This document shows, piece by piece, positions 24,201 to 30,064 of a stretch of DNA of 64,000 nt. The DNA comes from Phoronis australis (lineage: Eukaryota > Phoronida > Phoronidae), in the NCBI GenBank assembly GCA_002633005.1, contig NMRA01000153.1, positions 187,893 through 251,892 of the forward strand, written 5' to 3'. Each line of letters opens with the position of its first letter. Positions within the stretch are counted from its first letter, which is position 1. The position numbers and the translations under genes were made by a program. A model generated the notes under the pieces. That model searched no databases. It had not been told where the DNA came from and saw only the letters and a program-made list of their open reading frames with translations.

Positions 24201-27200
24201 ACATTGGACTTTTTAGTGCTTGTGTTGTGAAGTGGGGGTCCTTTTTGGCCCCGCCACTCGTAAATCATACTCAAATTGGCCACCACACACCTAATCATGA
24301 CGGGGAAACTTCACTGCCACACAAAAATCGCTACTAAAAATGATCGCTAGTAAAAATGATCGCTAGTAAAAATGATCGCTACTAAAAATTATCGCTAGTA
24401 AAAATGATCGCTATTAAAAATGATCGCTAGTAAAAATGTTCGCTAGTAAAAATGATCGCTAGTAAAAATGATCGCTAGTAAAAATTATCGCAGGTAAATT
24501 GATTGCAGGTAAAATGAATCGCAAGCAAAATGAATTGCAAGTAAAAATGATCGCTAGTAAAAATGATCGCTAGTAATTATGAATAATTACAAGTCACACG
24601 GCACCTTTCGCCGTTTGTAGATCGAAAGGGAAAAATAATAATTTTACAATGGGATCTTGCATTGTGCCCCCTGTCAAACATATTATTCAATCCCCAACCC
24701 CATTTCGTACCCTGTTTCTGCCTTGTTATTCGACAATGCATATAAACTTAATACAGCCGGGGACCAGGCAGCGACCTCGATACGAATTTCCTAAAATGGG
24801 AAAGTGCCAGGGCTTGCTAATGAAGTAAGAAACAATAAGATTTCTGCTTCATTCATTTTATCGTGTCCGAATTTACAAAAGACATTGTGAATTATACTGT
24901 AGGGCGTGACATCCAACTGTTTAATCAACCATAGCCCTGCGCCAACATGACGGTATTGAATGTTAACCAGTCTCAGATTCGTCTGCATGGACTGGATTAT
25001 ACATCGTCTGCTACGCCGGCCAACGCCAATCCACTATCACTGATTTATGTTTAGGAAGACGATATCAAAGGAAGTTTTGTTACACGAATTAGTTTATTAC
25101 GTCTAAAAATTTCACATATTTTTTGTTCTATGTTTGTTACTTTGAGGATAATTGAATTTTAACACTGTTTTTTTGTACTCAAGTGCGACAGAGATCACAC
25201 TATGCCGGACACTTCATTGCCAATTTGTCTTGCGAATTGTCCTTTACCCAGATACTTCCACTACATCATGCTAGGGTTAGGGTCTTGTCTATAATGAGCA
25301 AACTGCAACCAATTACATGTAATTTCCAAATTTTGCCTGGGGAATGTCTCCCAACCCCCCCCCCTGATGGGAGGATCTCACTTCATCCCATGCTCGCATG
25401 TGGCACCAGGTTCCACATCCGCGTCGAATGTTCACCACCACGCTCCTTTCGAAACCCAGACAATAGGGGGATCCCACTTCTCATATTCACGTGTGGCAAC
25501 GGGCTTTGCACCCCATTTTGGCCATTTACCACCACGCTCCTTTCAAAACCCAGGGGAAACACTGCATTGGATTTGTTAGTGCTTGTGCTGTGAAGTGGGG
25601 GTCCTGACGTTGGGCTTGTTAGTGCTTGTGTTGTGACGTGGAGGTCCCGACGTTCGGCTTGTTTGTGCTCTAGTGGGAGGAGGTTATAAAGTGGGGTTCC
25701 CAGGTGTCACAACATGACATTATGTGATACTCTTGGACTCTTGGCTCCTGGCGACGGCAAGAAGGAAAGCATGACAGGTTGCTGTGATGGCGGTATGAAT
25801 TTCTGTAGATTCCAATGAGGACTCCATTTTCTTTGTTGGCGTTGAAATTTCTTATTTTGTTTTTGTTACTTAATGACAACAAACTTTCTAACCAATTTCC
25901 TCAGTCCCTGCAGCATGTGTGCGATATCTGTCCAAACTGTAAACAGTTCTTGAGTCACTTACTTGATAAATGCATAACACTTATGTTTCTGAACCATTTC
26001 TTGGGAATTCCCCTAAGTGTCACCTCATACTCCCTTTCATATTCGTGCAAATTCTCTCCTTTACATGGCTATACACACGAAACCAAGTTTTTTGAACAAT
26101 CAAGTCAGATAAGCATGCAGCGCATGAGTCAGAATATGATTCACAAAAACCTTTACATTACATGAGCACTGAAGTTTTTAATATGATCAGACATGGCATA
26201 AAATTACTTTTGATTTGTACTAGGGTTCTGTGTAAAATCTTTGTGTTAGGTTGTAATACCTCATAAACTAATGACTTGGGCTTTTTAACGTGGCATTAAT
26301 AAGCAGAATTATCACGTTGTGACTTAAGTTCTCATGACCTGTGAATATTATATGCTCTTTATCAAAGTATGCTGGTTGATCACAAACTTCAGTATTTAGT
26401 GTATTTGTCTGCCTCTCCCTAGATCCGCCGAATGCAGGAGATGTTGGCCAAAATGCAGCGTGACATGCAGGGTCCACAGAAACGAGGAGCTCCCCCTGGT
26501 GCTCCGCAGCAGAATGGAGTCAAGTCTCACAATGTACGTATGTTGCAAGTGAAGTACTACACTGTATCAGTCCATATGTACACTTCTTTCTAGCATGCCT
26601 TCGATGTTCTAATTTACTCACATGTATTGCATATTTATTATTTGTTTTGAATATCATCTGAAATAAAACACACCAACTGCTAATACTAGTAAAGTAATTC
26701 TCCAATCAATTGGGCCACAAGTAAGTGGAAAAATTACCAAAAGTTGCAAAAAAAAAATCTACACATTCCAAAGCATGCCAGTAACTTACTAAGATTTTCT
26801 TGATCTTTATTTTTGTGATCAAGTTTGACAAAACAGAACTTCACTTTTCCACCACATTGTGTACTAAATCAGTGAAGAATTACCTACTACCACATTTTAA
26901 TGTTCGCACTATACTTCTTAAAGTTGGAACTTGCCACAACTTGGGTTTAAACACGAGGCAATGTTTTAGCATTTCCCTGTTTGGTCGAGCTTTGTCTGTG
27001 ACTGTAAACCTGCTTTCCAGTCAAGAAGCGATCTTCTGATTTAGACCACTTGCTGCTATAAAATTGGTCTCAAGTTATTCTTTACTTAAATGAGAAGTGA
27101 TTTCTAAGTATGCAGGCTGTTTAGTATTCGAGACAAGCTCAGTGCATAAAATGAGGCTATGTGACTAGTCAGCTTGTAGAGCCTAATCTCGAGCTGTAAC

Positions 27201-27522
27201 AATGTGTCAGTTTTTTCAAAGCCTCCAATTTGACTAAAGAACAATTTGAGACCAATATCATAACAGCGAGTAGTCTTAATCAAAACTTAAGAGCTGTATT
27301 GATGTGTGATATGGGTACTTAACATCACCTCTGACTTTTATCAAGATATTATTTGTTGGAAGATATTTGAGAAGTTCATAAAGCTTGAAGCCATTCTAGG
27401 TATTGCAAAACATGAAACTATTCACAAATCGGCCTTTCACAAAATGCCATAATTCCTGTTCATAGACTGTTGCATAGCTAGTGAAACTGACTGGGTATTT
27501 CTTTATTCTTTTCCAGATTTAG
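127..27522 (+). CDS. SEPTIN2: Septin A, SEPT2-like GTP-binding filament protein (5' partial, 9 exons visible)
   Basis: Septins are GTP-binding proteins that polymerise into hetero-oligomeric filaments at the cell cortex and division site. Seen: exons join as 127-250, 711-845, 1312-1429, 2520-2621, 17398-17543, 20602-20727, 23948-24026, 26423-26533 and 27517-27522, all with GT-AG borders and an open frame throughout, giving about 314 residues. In order they encode the switch I threonine (QQTVKIDAS), G3 (VVDTPGFGD), the DESGLNRR segment, G4 (VIAKADTLT), an acidic stretch, the septin unique element with [12 protein letters not shown] (including the conserved Trp), [11 protein letters not shown], a polyglycine linker and a coiled coil ([11 protein letters not shown]). 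Known: vertebrate SEPT2 is about 361 residues and has near-identical blocks, so roughly the first 70-85 residues, including the P-loop, lie upstream of base 1. Inferred: a functional SEPT2-group septin. The subgroup is firm; exact orthology needs a tree. Confidence 0.95.
711..845 (+). CDS. SEPTIN2: Septin A exon (DESGLNRR block)
   Basis: Acceptor atattttcag, donor gtatgt, 135 nt. It encodes [20 protein letters not shown], then [18 protein letters not shown] and INPAGHG, a highly conserved septin segment between G3 and G4. Its length and phase equal those of the homologous exon in gene B at 63055-63189. The last 58 bases and the donor region are partly repeated just downstream (856-920). Confidence 0.96.
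856..920 (+). repeat. Partial tandem copy of the preceding exon end
   Basis: Bases 788-855 (exon end plus splice donor) are repeated from 856, with a period of 68. The first 45 or so bases are nearly identical (two substitutions); the copy then diverges where the exon reads GGCCATGG, and no good GT donor remains. It is probably non-functional intronic sequence made by a local duplication. Confidence 0.85.
1312..1429 (+). CDS. SEPTIN2: Septin A exon (G4 motif)
   Basis: The acceptor is ctgtgttgtag and the donor gtaagt. The first base completes Gly, then [20 protein letters not shown] and [19 protein letters not shown] follow. AKAD is the G4 guanine-specificity motif. An apparent longer ORF through this exon (1223-1585) is read-through of the flanking introns. 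Confidence 0.95.
2520..2621 (+). CDS. SEPTIN2: Septin A exon (acidic segment)
   Basis: Acceptor atttcatag, donor gtaaga, 34 whole codons. It encodes [20 protein letters not shown] followed by [14 protein letters not shown]. The acidic run matches the ESDEDEDFKEQ region that follows G4 in SEPT2-group septins. Confidence 0.94.
2706..2745 (-). other. Hammerhead-like CTGATGA / hairpin / GAAAC motif
   Basis: On the minus strand CTGATGA (2733-2739) is followed by one T, a perfect 5-bp stem (GTCTA / TAGAC) with a 5-nt loop, then GAAACGTTG. This resembles the hammerhead core and the conserved terminal sequences of Penelope-like retroelements, but it has one extra base before stem II and no convincing stems I and III. 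A retroelement 3' remnant is likely; ribozyme activity is doubtful. Confidence 0.35.
4160..4387 (-). mobile_element. hAT-like short element, inverted copy truncated by the N gap
   Basis: It starts CAGGGCTTGGAATGACC and matches the reverse complement of the right half of the complete element at 11506-12014, including the A-run, the GCATGCGTCTGCGTCC block and CTGCAGAGCGGTAGTA. The other end falls in the run of N. The gap (154 N) is shorter than the roughly 280 bp still missing, so the gap length is nominal or the copy is deleted. Confidence 0.8.
4388..4541. other. Assembly gap (154 N)
   Basis: A run of N inside the satellite-like array. Left of it lies an interrupted transposon copy. Right of it lies sequence that is about 97% identical to 5774-5999. 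Single N characters, probably joins or ambiguous calls, occur at 29356, 37646, 39494, 56457 and 61891. Confidence 0.99.
4542..4767 (+). repeat. Direct repeat, copy 1 (226 bp)
   Basis: Nearly identical to 5774-5999 at an offset of 1232, with only a handful of substitutions. It begins exactly at the right edge of the N gap. This is far more similar than neighbouring array units, so it is either a recent duplication or an assembly artefact. Confidence 0.9.
5774..5999 (+). repeat. Direct repeat, copy 2 (226 bp)
   Basis: The partner of 4542-4767, in the same orientation. It ends with CACTAGTT, as does copy 1. Confidence 0.9.
6690..6812 (+). repeat. Five-copy dispersed repeat, copy 1
   Basis: Core: ATGGATTTAACTGGACAGG, TTGCCTGGGGGATTAGTACC, CACTGGGATTAAC, and a CTACCTCATACTGT tail. 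Sister copies lie near 8820, 10735, 13868 and 15615, all in the same orientation in the same intron. Nature unknown. Confidence 0.7.
7438..8012 (+). repeat. Diverged tandem duplication, left copy
   Basis: GGGCGTAATATTCATTTAAT through CTTTCACATGTTTTACTGCTG is repeated in order at 8079-8540 (GGGTGTAATATTG ... CTTTCACATGTTTCACTACTG). Shared blocks include TAACCCAACTTGTTGCATCAT. The offset drifts from about 641 to 560 because of indels. Confidence 0.7.
8079..8540 (+). repeat. Diverged tandem duplication, right copy
   Basis: Homologue of 7438-8012 in the same orientation, shorter by several deletions. It immediately precedes copy 2 of the five-copy dispersed repeat. Confidence 0.7.
8820..8965 (+). 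repeat. Five-copy dispersed repeat, copy 2
   Basis: Begins CCTGTTTGATCTATTGACTG like copy 4, then TTTAACTAGGCAGGGTTACC and GGGGATTAGTGCCTGCTGGG, and ends with a TTTCATGCTGTTAA tail. Confidence 0.75.
10098..10440 (+). repeat. Copy of the AAGGTTATGTAGGAC dispersed repeat
   Basis: GATATGTAGGACTTTATTGA and CATGTCTTTAAATTTAGCTA correspond to the start of the element at 41562, and AAAGTGATATTTTCTGTAAG to its interior. Related diverged copies are at 14186 and 32527. The ends are indistinct. Confidence 0.5.
10735..10862 (+). repeat. Five-copy dispersed repeat, copy 3
   Basis: CTGGATTCAGCTAAGCAAGG, TTACCTGTGGTGGATTATCC and CCTGCTATGATGAACTG align with the other four copies. This is the most diverged of them. 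Confidence 0.65.
10990..11067 (+). repeat. 39-bp tandem duplication
   Basis: AATGATTATCTTGTCATTAT plus GCAAGATTATTACAAAGA is present twice in immediate succession (10990 and 11029) with almost no differences. A recent slippage-type duplication. Confidence 0.9.
11246..11480 (+). repeat. Dispersed repeat also present at 23078
   Basis: AAGGTCTTTTAGCTAATAAC, CACTGTCAAAAATGAAGT, AGAAAACTCCAGATACTG and GAAATAAGGAACTAGAATTT follow the same order as AAGGCCTTACAGCTCGTG ... GAATAAGGAAACAGAATTTG at 23078-23305. Confidence 0.6.
11506..12014 (+). mobile_element. hAT-like non-autonomous element, complete (509 bp)
   Basis: It begins CAGGGCTTGGAATTTTCC and ends GGTCATTCCAAGCCCTG, so the termini are inverted (CAGGGCTTGGAA). 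It is flanked directly by ATAATA on both sides (11500-11505 and 12015-12020), a probable target duplication, although hAT duplications are normally 8 bp. Imperfect inverted blocks rich in TTTCCGC/GCGGAAA sit near both ends. There is no transposase ORF. Confidence 0.8.
12059..12287 (+). mobile_element. Related short MITE (229 bp)
   Basis: It begins CAAGACTTGGAATTTTCCTC and ends TTGTCATTGGTCATTCCAAG + CCTTG, sharing both termini with the element 45 bp upstream but with an unrelated short interior. Two family members side by side suggest insertion preference or local hopping. Confidence 0.7.
12778..13180 (+). mobile_element. MITE with 36-bp terminal inverted repeats (403 bp)
   Basis: The left end GTGCTGGGTTGCATGAAACA + GTCCCAAATAGGGACT matches the reverse complement of the right end (AGTCCCTATTTGGGACTCTT + TCATGCCACCGGGCAC) with about five mismatches. 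A second copy, itself interrupted, starts at 42956. No transposase is encoded. Confidence 0.85.
13568..13612 (-). other. Second hammerhead-like CTGACGA / hairpin / GAAA motif
   Basis: On the minus strand CTGACGA, one G, the stem GGCATTG / CAATGTC around a 12-nt loop, then GAAATGTCGCC. It has the same layout, including the single extra base, as the motif at 2706-2745, although the stem sequences differ. Probably a retroelement terminus. Confidence 0.35.
13868..14035 (+). repeat. Five-copy dispersed repeat, copy 4
   Basis: AACCTGTTTGATCTATTCAC, TTCATGGATTTACCTGAGCA, GGGTTGCCTGTGTGGATTAG, TACCTGCTGGGATAAATTAG, then a TTTCATGCTACTAA tail. Confidence 0.75.
14186..14525 (+). repeat. Copy of the AAGGTTATGTAGGAC dispersed repeat
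   Basis: AAGGTTATTAAGGACTTTGG, AATTTTGGCCAACTTCAGAA, TATGCACTGTTCTTTAAA and TAAATAGACATGGTGAGATG match, in order, the copy at 32527-32880 (TTATGCACTGTTCTCTAAAG, AAAAAACATGGTCACACGAC). Confidence 0.6.
15615..15770 (+). repeat. Five-copy dispersed repeat, copy 5
   Basis: TGATTTAACTATGCATGGTT, ACCCATAGGGGATTAGTTCC, TACTGTGATAACTGGCCAAC. Last of the five same-orientation copies in this intron. Confidence 0.7.
16865..16976 (+). mobile_element. Short MITE (112 bp) with CCGTAATTCTTCA termini
   Basis: TA-CCGTAATTCTTCACTTATT at the left pairs with AAGTAGCTGAAGAATTACGG at the right. The interior reads GACAAAATAAAATTTCACCC then CTACCATATTGTGGGCTAAG. Partial relatives with TTCAC/CCACCACATTGTGTACTAAA-like interiors occur near 21783, 26800, 37840, 47340 and 50675. 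Confidence 0.75.
17398..17543 (+). CDS. SEPTIN2: Septin A exon (septin unique element, Trp motif)
   Basis: Acceptor attgcag, donor gtaagt. It encodes [20 protein letters not shown], then [20 protein letters not shown] and FIKLRTML plus two bases of Ile. VVGSN and the YPWG tryptophan, part of the G-interface in septins, are intact. Confidence 0.97.
18819..20339 (-). mobile_element. piggyBac-like transposon, decayed, with TTAA target sites
   Basis: TTAA (18819-18822) is followed by CCCTCTTGCTGCC; the far end reads GGCAGTAAGAGGG then TTAA (20336-20339). The 13-bp inverted termini plus TTAA duplications are the piggyBac hallmark. The 1.5-kb body carries a broken N-terminal part of a transposase on the minus strand and no recognisable catalytic half, so it is an internally deleted, inactive copy within a gene A intron. 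Confidence 0.88.
19480..20256 (-). pseudogene. piggyBac transposase N-terminal half, frameshifted
   Basis: Minus-strand pieces read in order from 20256 down: an acidic N-terminal region ([17 protein letters not shown]), then [20 protein letters not shown] + KLFFNKDFM, then [20 protein letters not shown] and [18 protein letters not shown]. These correspond to the start of the DDE_Tnp_1_7 (PGBD) domain, whose members share the patterns YF.LFF, P..DEI and MS...F..I...LHF. The pieces lie in different frames with stops between them. The catalytic DDD residues lie further along in the family and are not seen. A dead transposase. Confidence 0.85.
20602..20727 (+). CDS. SEPTIN2: Septin A exon (C-terminal G-domain and polyglycine linker)
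   Basis: Acceptor aaattcag, donor gtgggt (20728). The first base completes Ile, then [27 protein letters not shown], nine consecutive Gly (a GGC/GGT run) and ATRKAG. Vertebrate SEPT2 has a short non-repetitive linker at this point, so the Gly tract is an expansion. Two bases carry into the next exon. Confidence 0.95.
22255..22370 (+). repeat. Dispersed repeat also present at 53780
   Basis: CCCACATCAATTTCAGCCAA, TTTTGAAAAGCTTCACAAAG, GCACATAAG and TGCCATGATTTGCCAA recur in the same order at 53780-53912. Confidence 0.65.
23078..23305 (+). repeat. Dispersed repeat, partner of 11246-11480
   Basis: AAGGCCTTACAGCTCGTG, CTGTCAAAAAGGAAGATATC, AGAAAATTCTAGACACGC and GAATAAGGAAACAGAATTTG. The inner part is a weak inverted repeat (CTGTCAAAA / TTTTGACAG). 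Confidence 0.6.
23948..24026 (+). CDS. SEPTIN2: Septin A exon (coiled-coil start)
   Basis: Acceptor tttttgcag, donor gtaggt. The first base completes Gly, then [20 protein letters not shown] and KEKEEE. A charged helix that begins the C-terminal coiled coil. Confidence 0.92.
24060..24241 (+). repeat. 43-bp minisatellite, left part
   Basis: Unit GTGGGGGTCCCTACATTGGA + CTTGTTAGTTCTTGTGTTAT + GAA. Units start at 24103, 24146, 24189 and 24232, exactly 43 bp apart, after a diverged first unit at 24060. The last unit breaks off at GTGGGGGTCC. Confidence 0.95.
24242..25555 (+). other. Sequence interrupting the 43-bp minisatellite (about 1.3 kb)
   Basis: Unrelated sequence between two blocks of the same minisatellite. 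It holds its own 16-bp array (24318-24575) and a roughly 93-bp duplicated block (about 25365-25555, sharing ACCACGCTCCTTTCRAAACC and ACGTGTGGCA-like blocks). An inserted element is one explanation, but I see no clear termini. Confidence 0.5.
24318..24575 (+). repeat. 16-bp minisatellite (GATCGCTAGTAAAAAT)
   Basis: About sixteen units of ATCGCTAGTAAAAATG with variants (ACTA, ATTA, TTCG). A diverged stretch at 24480-24545 (GCAGGTAAA, GCAAGCAAA) lies before the last units. Confidence 0.95.
25556..25680 (+). repeat. 43-bp minisatellite, right part
   Basis: TGCATTGGATTTGTTAGTGC, TTGTGCTGTGAAGTGGGGGT, CCTGACGTTGGGCTTGTTAG and so on. The same unit as 24060-24241 but more diverged. Confidence 0.85.
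26423..26533 (+). CDS. SEPTIN2: Septin A exon (coiled coil and proline-rich tail)
   Basis: Acceptor tctccctag, donor gtacgt. 37 codons: [16 protein letters not shown], then [20 protein letters not shown] and N. RRMQEM.A.MQ is the hallmark of the SEPT2-group C-terminal coiled coil. Confidence 0.96.
27025..27293 (+). mobile_element. MITE of a locally abundant family (copy 1)
   Basis: GATTTAGACCACTTGCTGCT + ATAAAATTGGTCTCAAGTT on the left is the inverse of AATTTGAGACCAATATCATA + ACAGCGAGTAGTCTTAATC on the right. The interior carries a second inverted pair (CGAGACAAGCTC / GAGCCTAATCTCGAG). It lies in gene A's last intron. Other copies are near 29800, 31370, 35855, 48905, 53028 and 57105. Confidence 0.8.
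27517..27522 (+). CDS. SEPTIN2: Septin A terminal coding exon (Ile-stop)
   Basis: After the acceptor ttttccag the frame gives ATT TAG, ending the protein ...VKSHNI. The preceding donor is in phase 0, so the stop is in frame. Vertebrate SEPT2 also ends in a short hydrophobic tail. Confidence 0.8.
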   Translation: M

Positions 27523-27773
27523 GTCCATTTGCTACTGGTGGTAATGAAAAGTATTAAGAATGATGAAGTCAGAAGCAAAGGATTTCCTTTATTGGTCACC
27601 ATGGATCAGACAGCCAACCTTATATTAGAAACCAAATTCTGGCCGTGATTATCAATTTGCCTGTAGGCATAATATGTACCATTTTCTTAAATTTTGCAAA
27701 ACTAAAAGAGTTTTTATACCTGTCGAAAGGAGTATCATGCGAAGTAGTGGGAAAGTTGAAAACCCCAAATAAA
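27523..27773 (+). terminator. Septin A 3' UTR with candidate poly(A) signal
   Basis: AATAAA at 27768-27773 lies 246 bases after the stop. Further AATAAA hexamers exist downstream (for example near 28524), so the true cleavage site is uncertain. Confidence 0.5.
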
Positions 27774-28700
27774 TGCATGTTTTACAAAACTTTGTACATT
27801 TACGGCAGTGTTACATGTTGTTGACTCTCACTTACCTTTGATTTGAATTGTACTCTTTGCTTTTTGATTGATGTCGGTAAATTGAGATTCACTGCACAAC
27901 TGTCACACTCTGCCTTCTGGGCATGTAACAGATTTTGGTGGTCCTTGCAAAGTATGCACACATTTGTCCATGACTAATGAAGCGCCCAAATCTTTATGAA
28001 ATGTTTTGAAGTTAATAGGATTTTGACCCACTTACTGCAACATCAAAACGAACATGTATTTCATTCTATTGAACTTTTAGTGTTTGTCTCAGTGATGCCA
28101 AGTTGCTAATTCTCTTGTCATAAATAGTTATGTACTATATTCAGTTATAGTAGCTTATGCCTGTCTTTATTACTGTTGTTTTTATAATGCATAAAGCTGG
28201 TACCCATATTGAAGTTGCTGGACTTGACAAGTTTAACAAAAATAAGACGTTTATAATTCCAGTTGCTTTGTATGAAATACATCTAAACAAATCATGATCT
28301 TTGATTCAGATACAAAGAAATCCAAACAGCCACGTGCCCTTGCATTTTGTCACAATAGCCGTACAAAACTTTAATGTGGGTTCCTAGAAAAGCCGTGGTC
28401 ATAACACCGCCTATGTTTGTCAAATTTTATGTATCAATTAAAAACAGACATGTTAGTTGAAAAAAATTTAAACCTTTGTGAAAACTCATAAAATCAAACA
28501 AGTCAAAACTAATCAAAGATGGTAATAAAACATGGATTCATCAAGTTTAGTAACCAGAGTTATGATCTTATCTATGCTTGCTGTTAAGGGCCTTTCATAC
28601 TAATGTCGATGGTTTGGGGAGTTGTGGTCAGTATGAACGCTTAATTTCGGTCCTGGATCGAAGTTGACAGCTCTAATTATCGTCGCAGTTAAAAGGTGGA

Positions 28701-28995
28701 TTTAACAGCGCAACGTCGACGCTGTGGTGCAGTATGAACGGTCAACTTCGGTTCCATCGAAGTTATCGCCAGGTGCTACTGTTATTGTCTACAATTTAAG
28801 GGTAGTGTAGTCGCTAATAGTTGCTTATATTTTGCTTGAATAATCACCAATTGAATTAAAAATAAGTTTCATTGTCAGTTAGCACATGTAAATGTTCCCA
28901 AATTGTCACATTAAAAAAGATCTTAGCATGCAGCGCTACCTTGCGATTACTTCGATGACAACAACGTTACCTGCCGTTTACTTTATGTTCCTTAA
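28701..28995 (+). repeat. 295-bp direct repeat, left copy
   Basis: Almost identical to 29357-29651 (a few substitutions, such as GTGCTACT/GTGCCACT), offset 656. The left copy ends in TTAA followed by piggyBac-like terminus CCCTTATCCTGCGC. Confidence 0.97.
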
Positions 28996-29355
28996 CCCTT
29001 ATCCTGCGCTAGGCGAGGTCAGCCGACAAGCCAATTATCCTACTAAAATGCGTTGGGTGTACTCAATCGCCTATAATAAGCTACGGCTAGACTGCGCAAG
29101 GAGGGTGTACTCACCCCAGGACACTGGTGTTTTTCATTCAGAAATTGTGAAAGCCCCGTATGCTGTTTATATATGTGAGCATGCGCATTCCACAGTCCAT
29201 AGTTTCCTGTACATTTTTCTGATTTACAACATATGGCTGTGGTGAGTTGTTGCCGAGATATTTGAAAGTTTACGCAAGTTTTATCTTGGCTGGTGCCAAA
29301 CGTGGTAAGATGACTGTTGACCAGTTTCTTGAGGAAGTGTTCATGGACTCAGATA
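28996..29355 (+). mobile_element. piggyBac-like element, 5' part only
   Basis: It starts at a TTAA with CCCTTATCCTGCGCTAGGCG, a typical piggyBac-type CCYT terminus, different from the element at 18819. Near its right edge an ATG at 29310 opens MTVDQFLEEVFMDSD, an acidic start resembling piggyBac transposase N-termini. The element stops abruptly at the single N at 29356; no 3' end is present. The family assignment rests on the TTAA, terminus and N-terminal character only. Confidence 0.6.
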
Positions 29356-29356
29356 N

Positions 29357-29651
29357 TTTAACAGCGCAACGTCGACGCTGTGGTGCAGTATGAACGGTCA
29401 ACTTCGGTTCCATCGAAGTTATCGCCAGGTGCCACTGTTATTGTCTACAATTTAAGGGTAGTGTAGTCGCTAATAGTTGCTTATATTTTGCTTGAATAAT
29501 CACCAATTTAATTAAAAATAAGTTTCATTGTCAGTTAGCACATGTAAATGTTCCCAAATTGTCACATTAAAAAAGATCTTAGCATGCAGCGCTACCTTGC
29601 GATTACTTCGATGACAACAACGTTACCTGCCGTTTACTTTATGTTCCTTAA
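29357..29651 (+). repeat. 295-bp direct repeat, right copy (apparent empty-site allele)
   Basis: It begins immediately after the N at 29356. It runs to the same TTAA as the left copy but continues into CTACCGAAGCCAGTATGAAC, the rest of the host MITE, with no transposon. This is what an uninserted allele would look like. Confidence 0.9.
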
Positions 29652-29799
29652 CTACCGAAGCCAGTATGAACAGTTTAGTTAATTTCACAGTTAACGTCGA
29701 CGCTCCGCTTAAACTGGAGTTAAGTCAGTATGAAAAGGCCTTTAAAGTACCTATGAACCTGCCTTACATCACGAAATAGCACTTTTGATTTTGGCAACT

Positions 29800-30064
29800 T
29801 ACTATAATGAAATTGGTCTGATATTGTTTTTTAGTTAAAATTTGAGATGATATCGGGGCTTTGAAAGAACTTCAGCTTGTTATTGCTTGAGACCAGGGTC
29901 TACAAGTTGGCTTGTCATGGCATGTCATTTTGTGGGCCAAGTATGGTCTCGATGAATAATAAACAGTCAGTTCCTAGCAAATTCAGAAGTCACTTCTCGT
30001 CTGTGTAAGAGAAAAGTGGAGACCAATATTATAGGGGTAAGTTGTTTAAATCAAAAGTGCACTT
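29800..30064 (+). mobile_element. MITE of the locally abundant family (copy 2)
   Basis: ACTTACTATAATGAAATTGG + TCTGA at the left and GGAGACCAATATTATAGGGG + TAAGTTGTTTAAATC at the right, with interior GTTATTGCTTGAGACCAGGG and GGTCTCGATGAATAATAAAC in inverse orientation. Confidence 0.7.

Larger units (their letters stand above)
28588..29741 (+). mobile_element. TTAA-flanked MITE, split by a piggyBac insertion and a duplicated flank
   Basis: TTAA (28584-28587) then GGGCCTTTCATACT; the far end is AGTATGAAAAGGCC(T) then TTAA (29742-29745). The interior shows repeated AGTATGAACG and CGTCGACGCT motifs. Removing the internal insertion and the duplicated 295 bp leaves about 0.5 kb, a normal MITE size. 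Confidence 0.75.

Noticed and set aside
24318-24575. Regular 16-bp repeats considered as a CRISPR array
   Set aside because: Units are contiguous with no unique spacers, and the window is animal DNA; it is a minisatellite.
25183-25593. 136-codon ORF on the + strand, the longest in the window
   Set aside because: Its second half is a translation of the 93-bp duplicated block and the minisatellite border; it has no domain.
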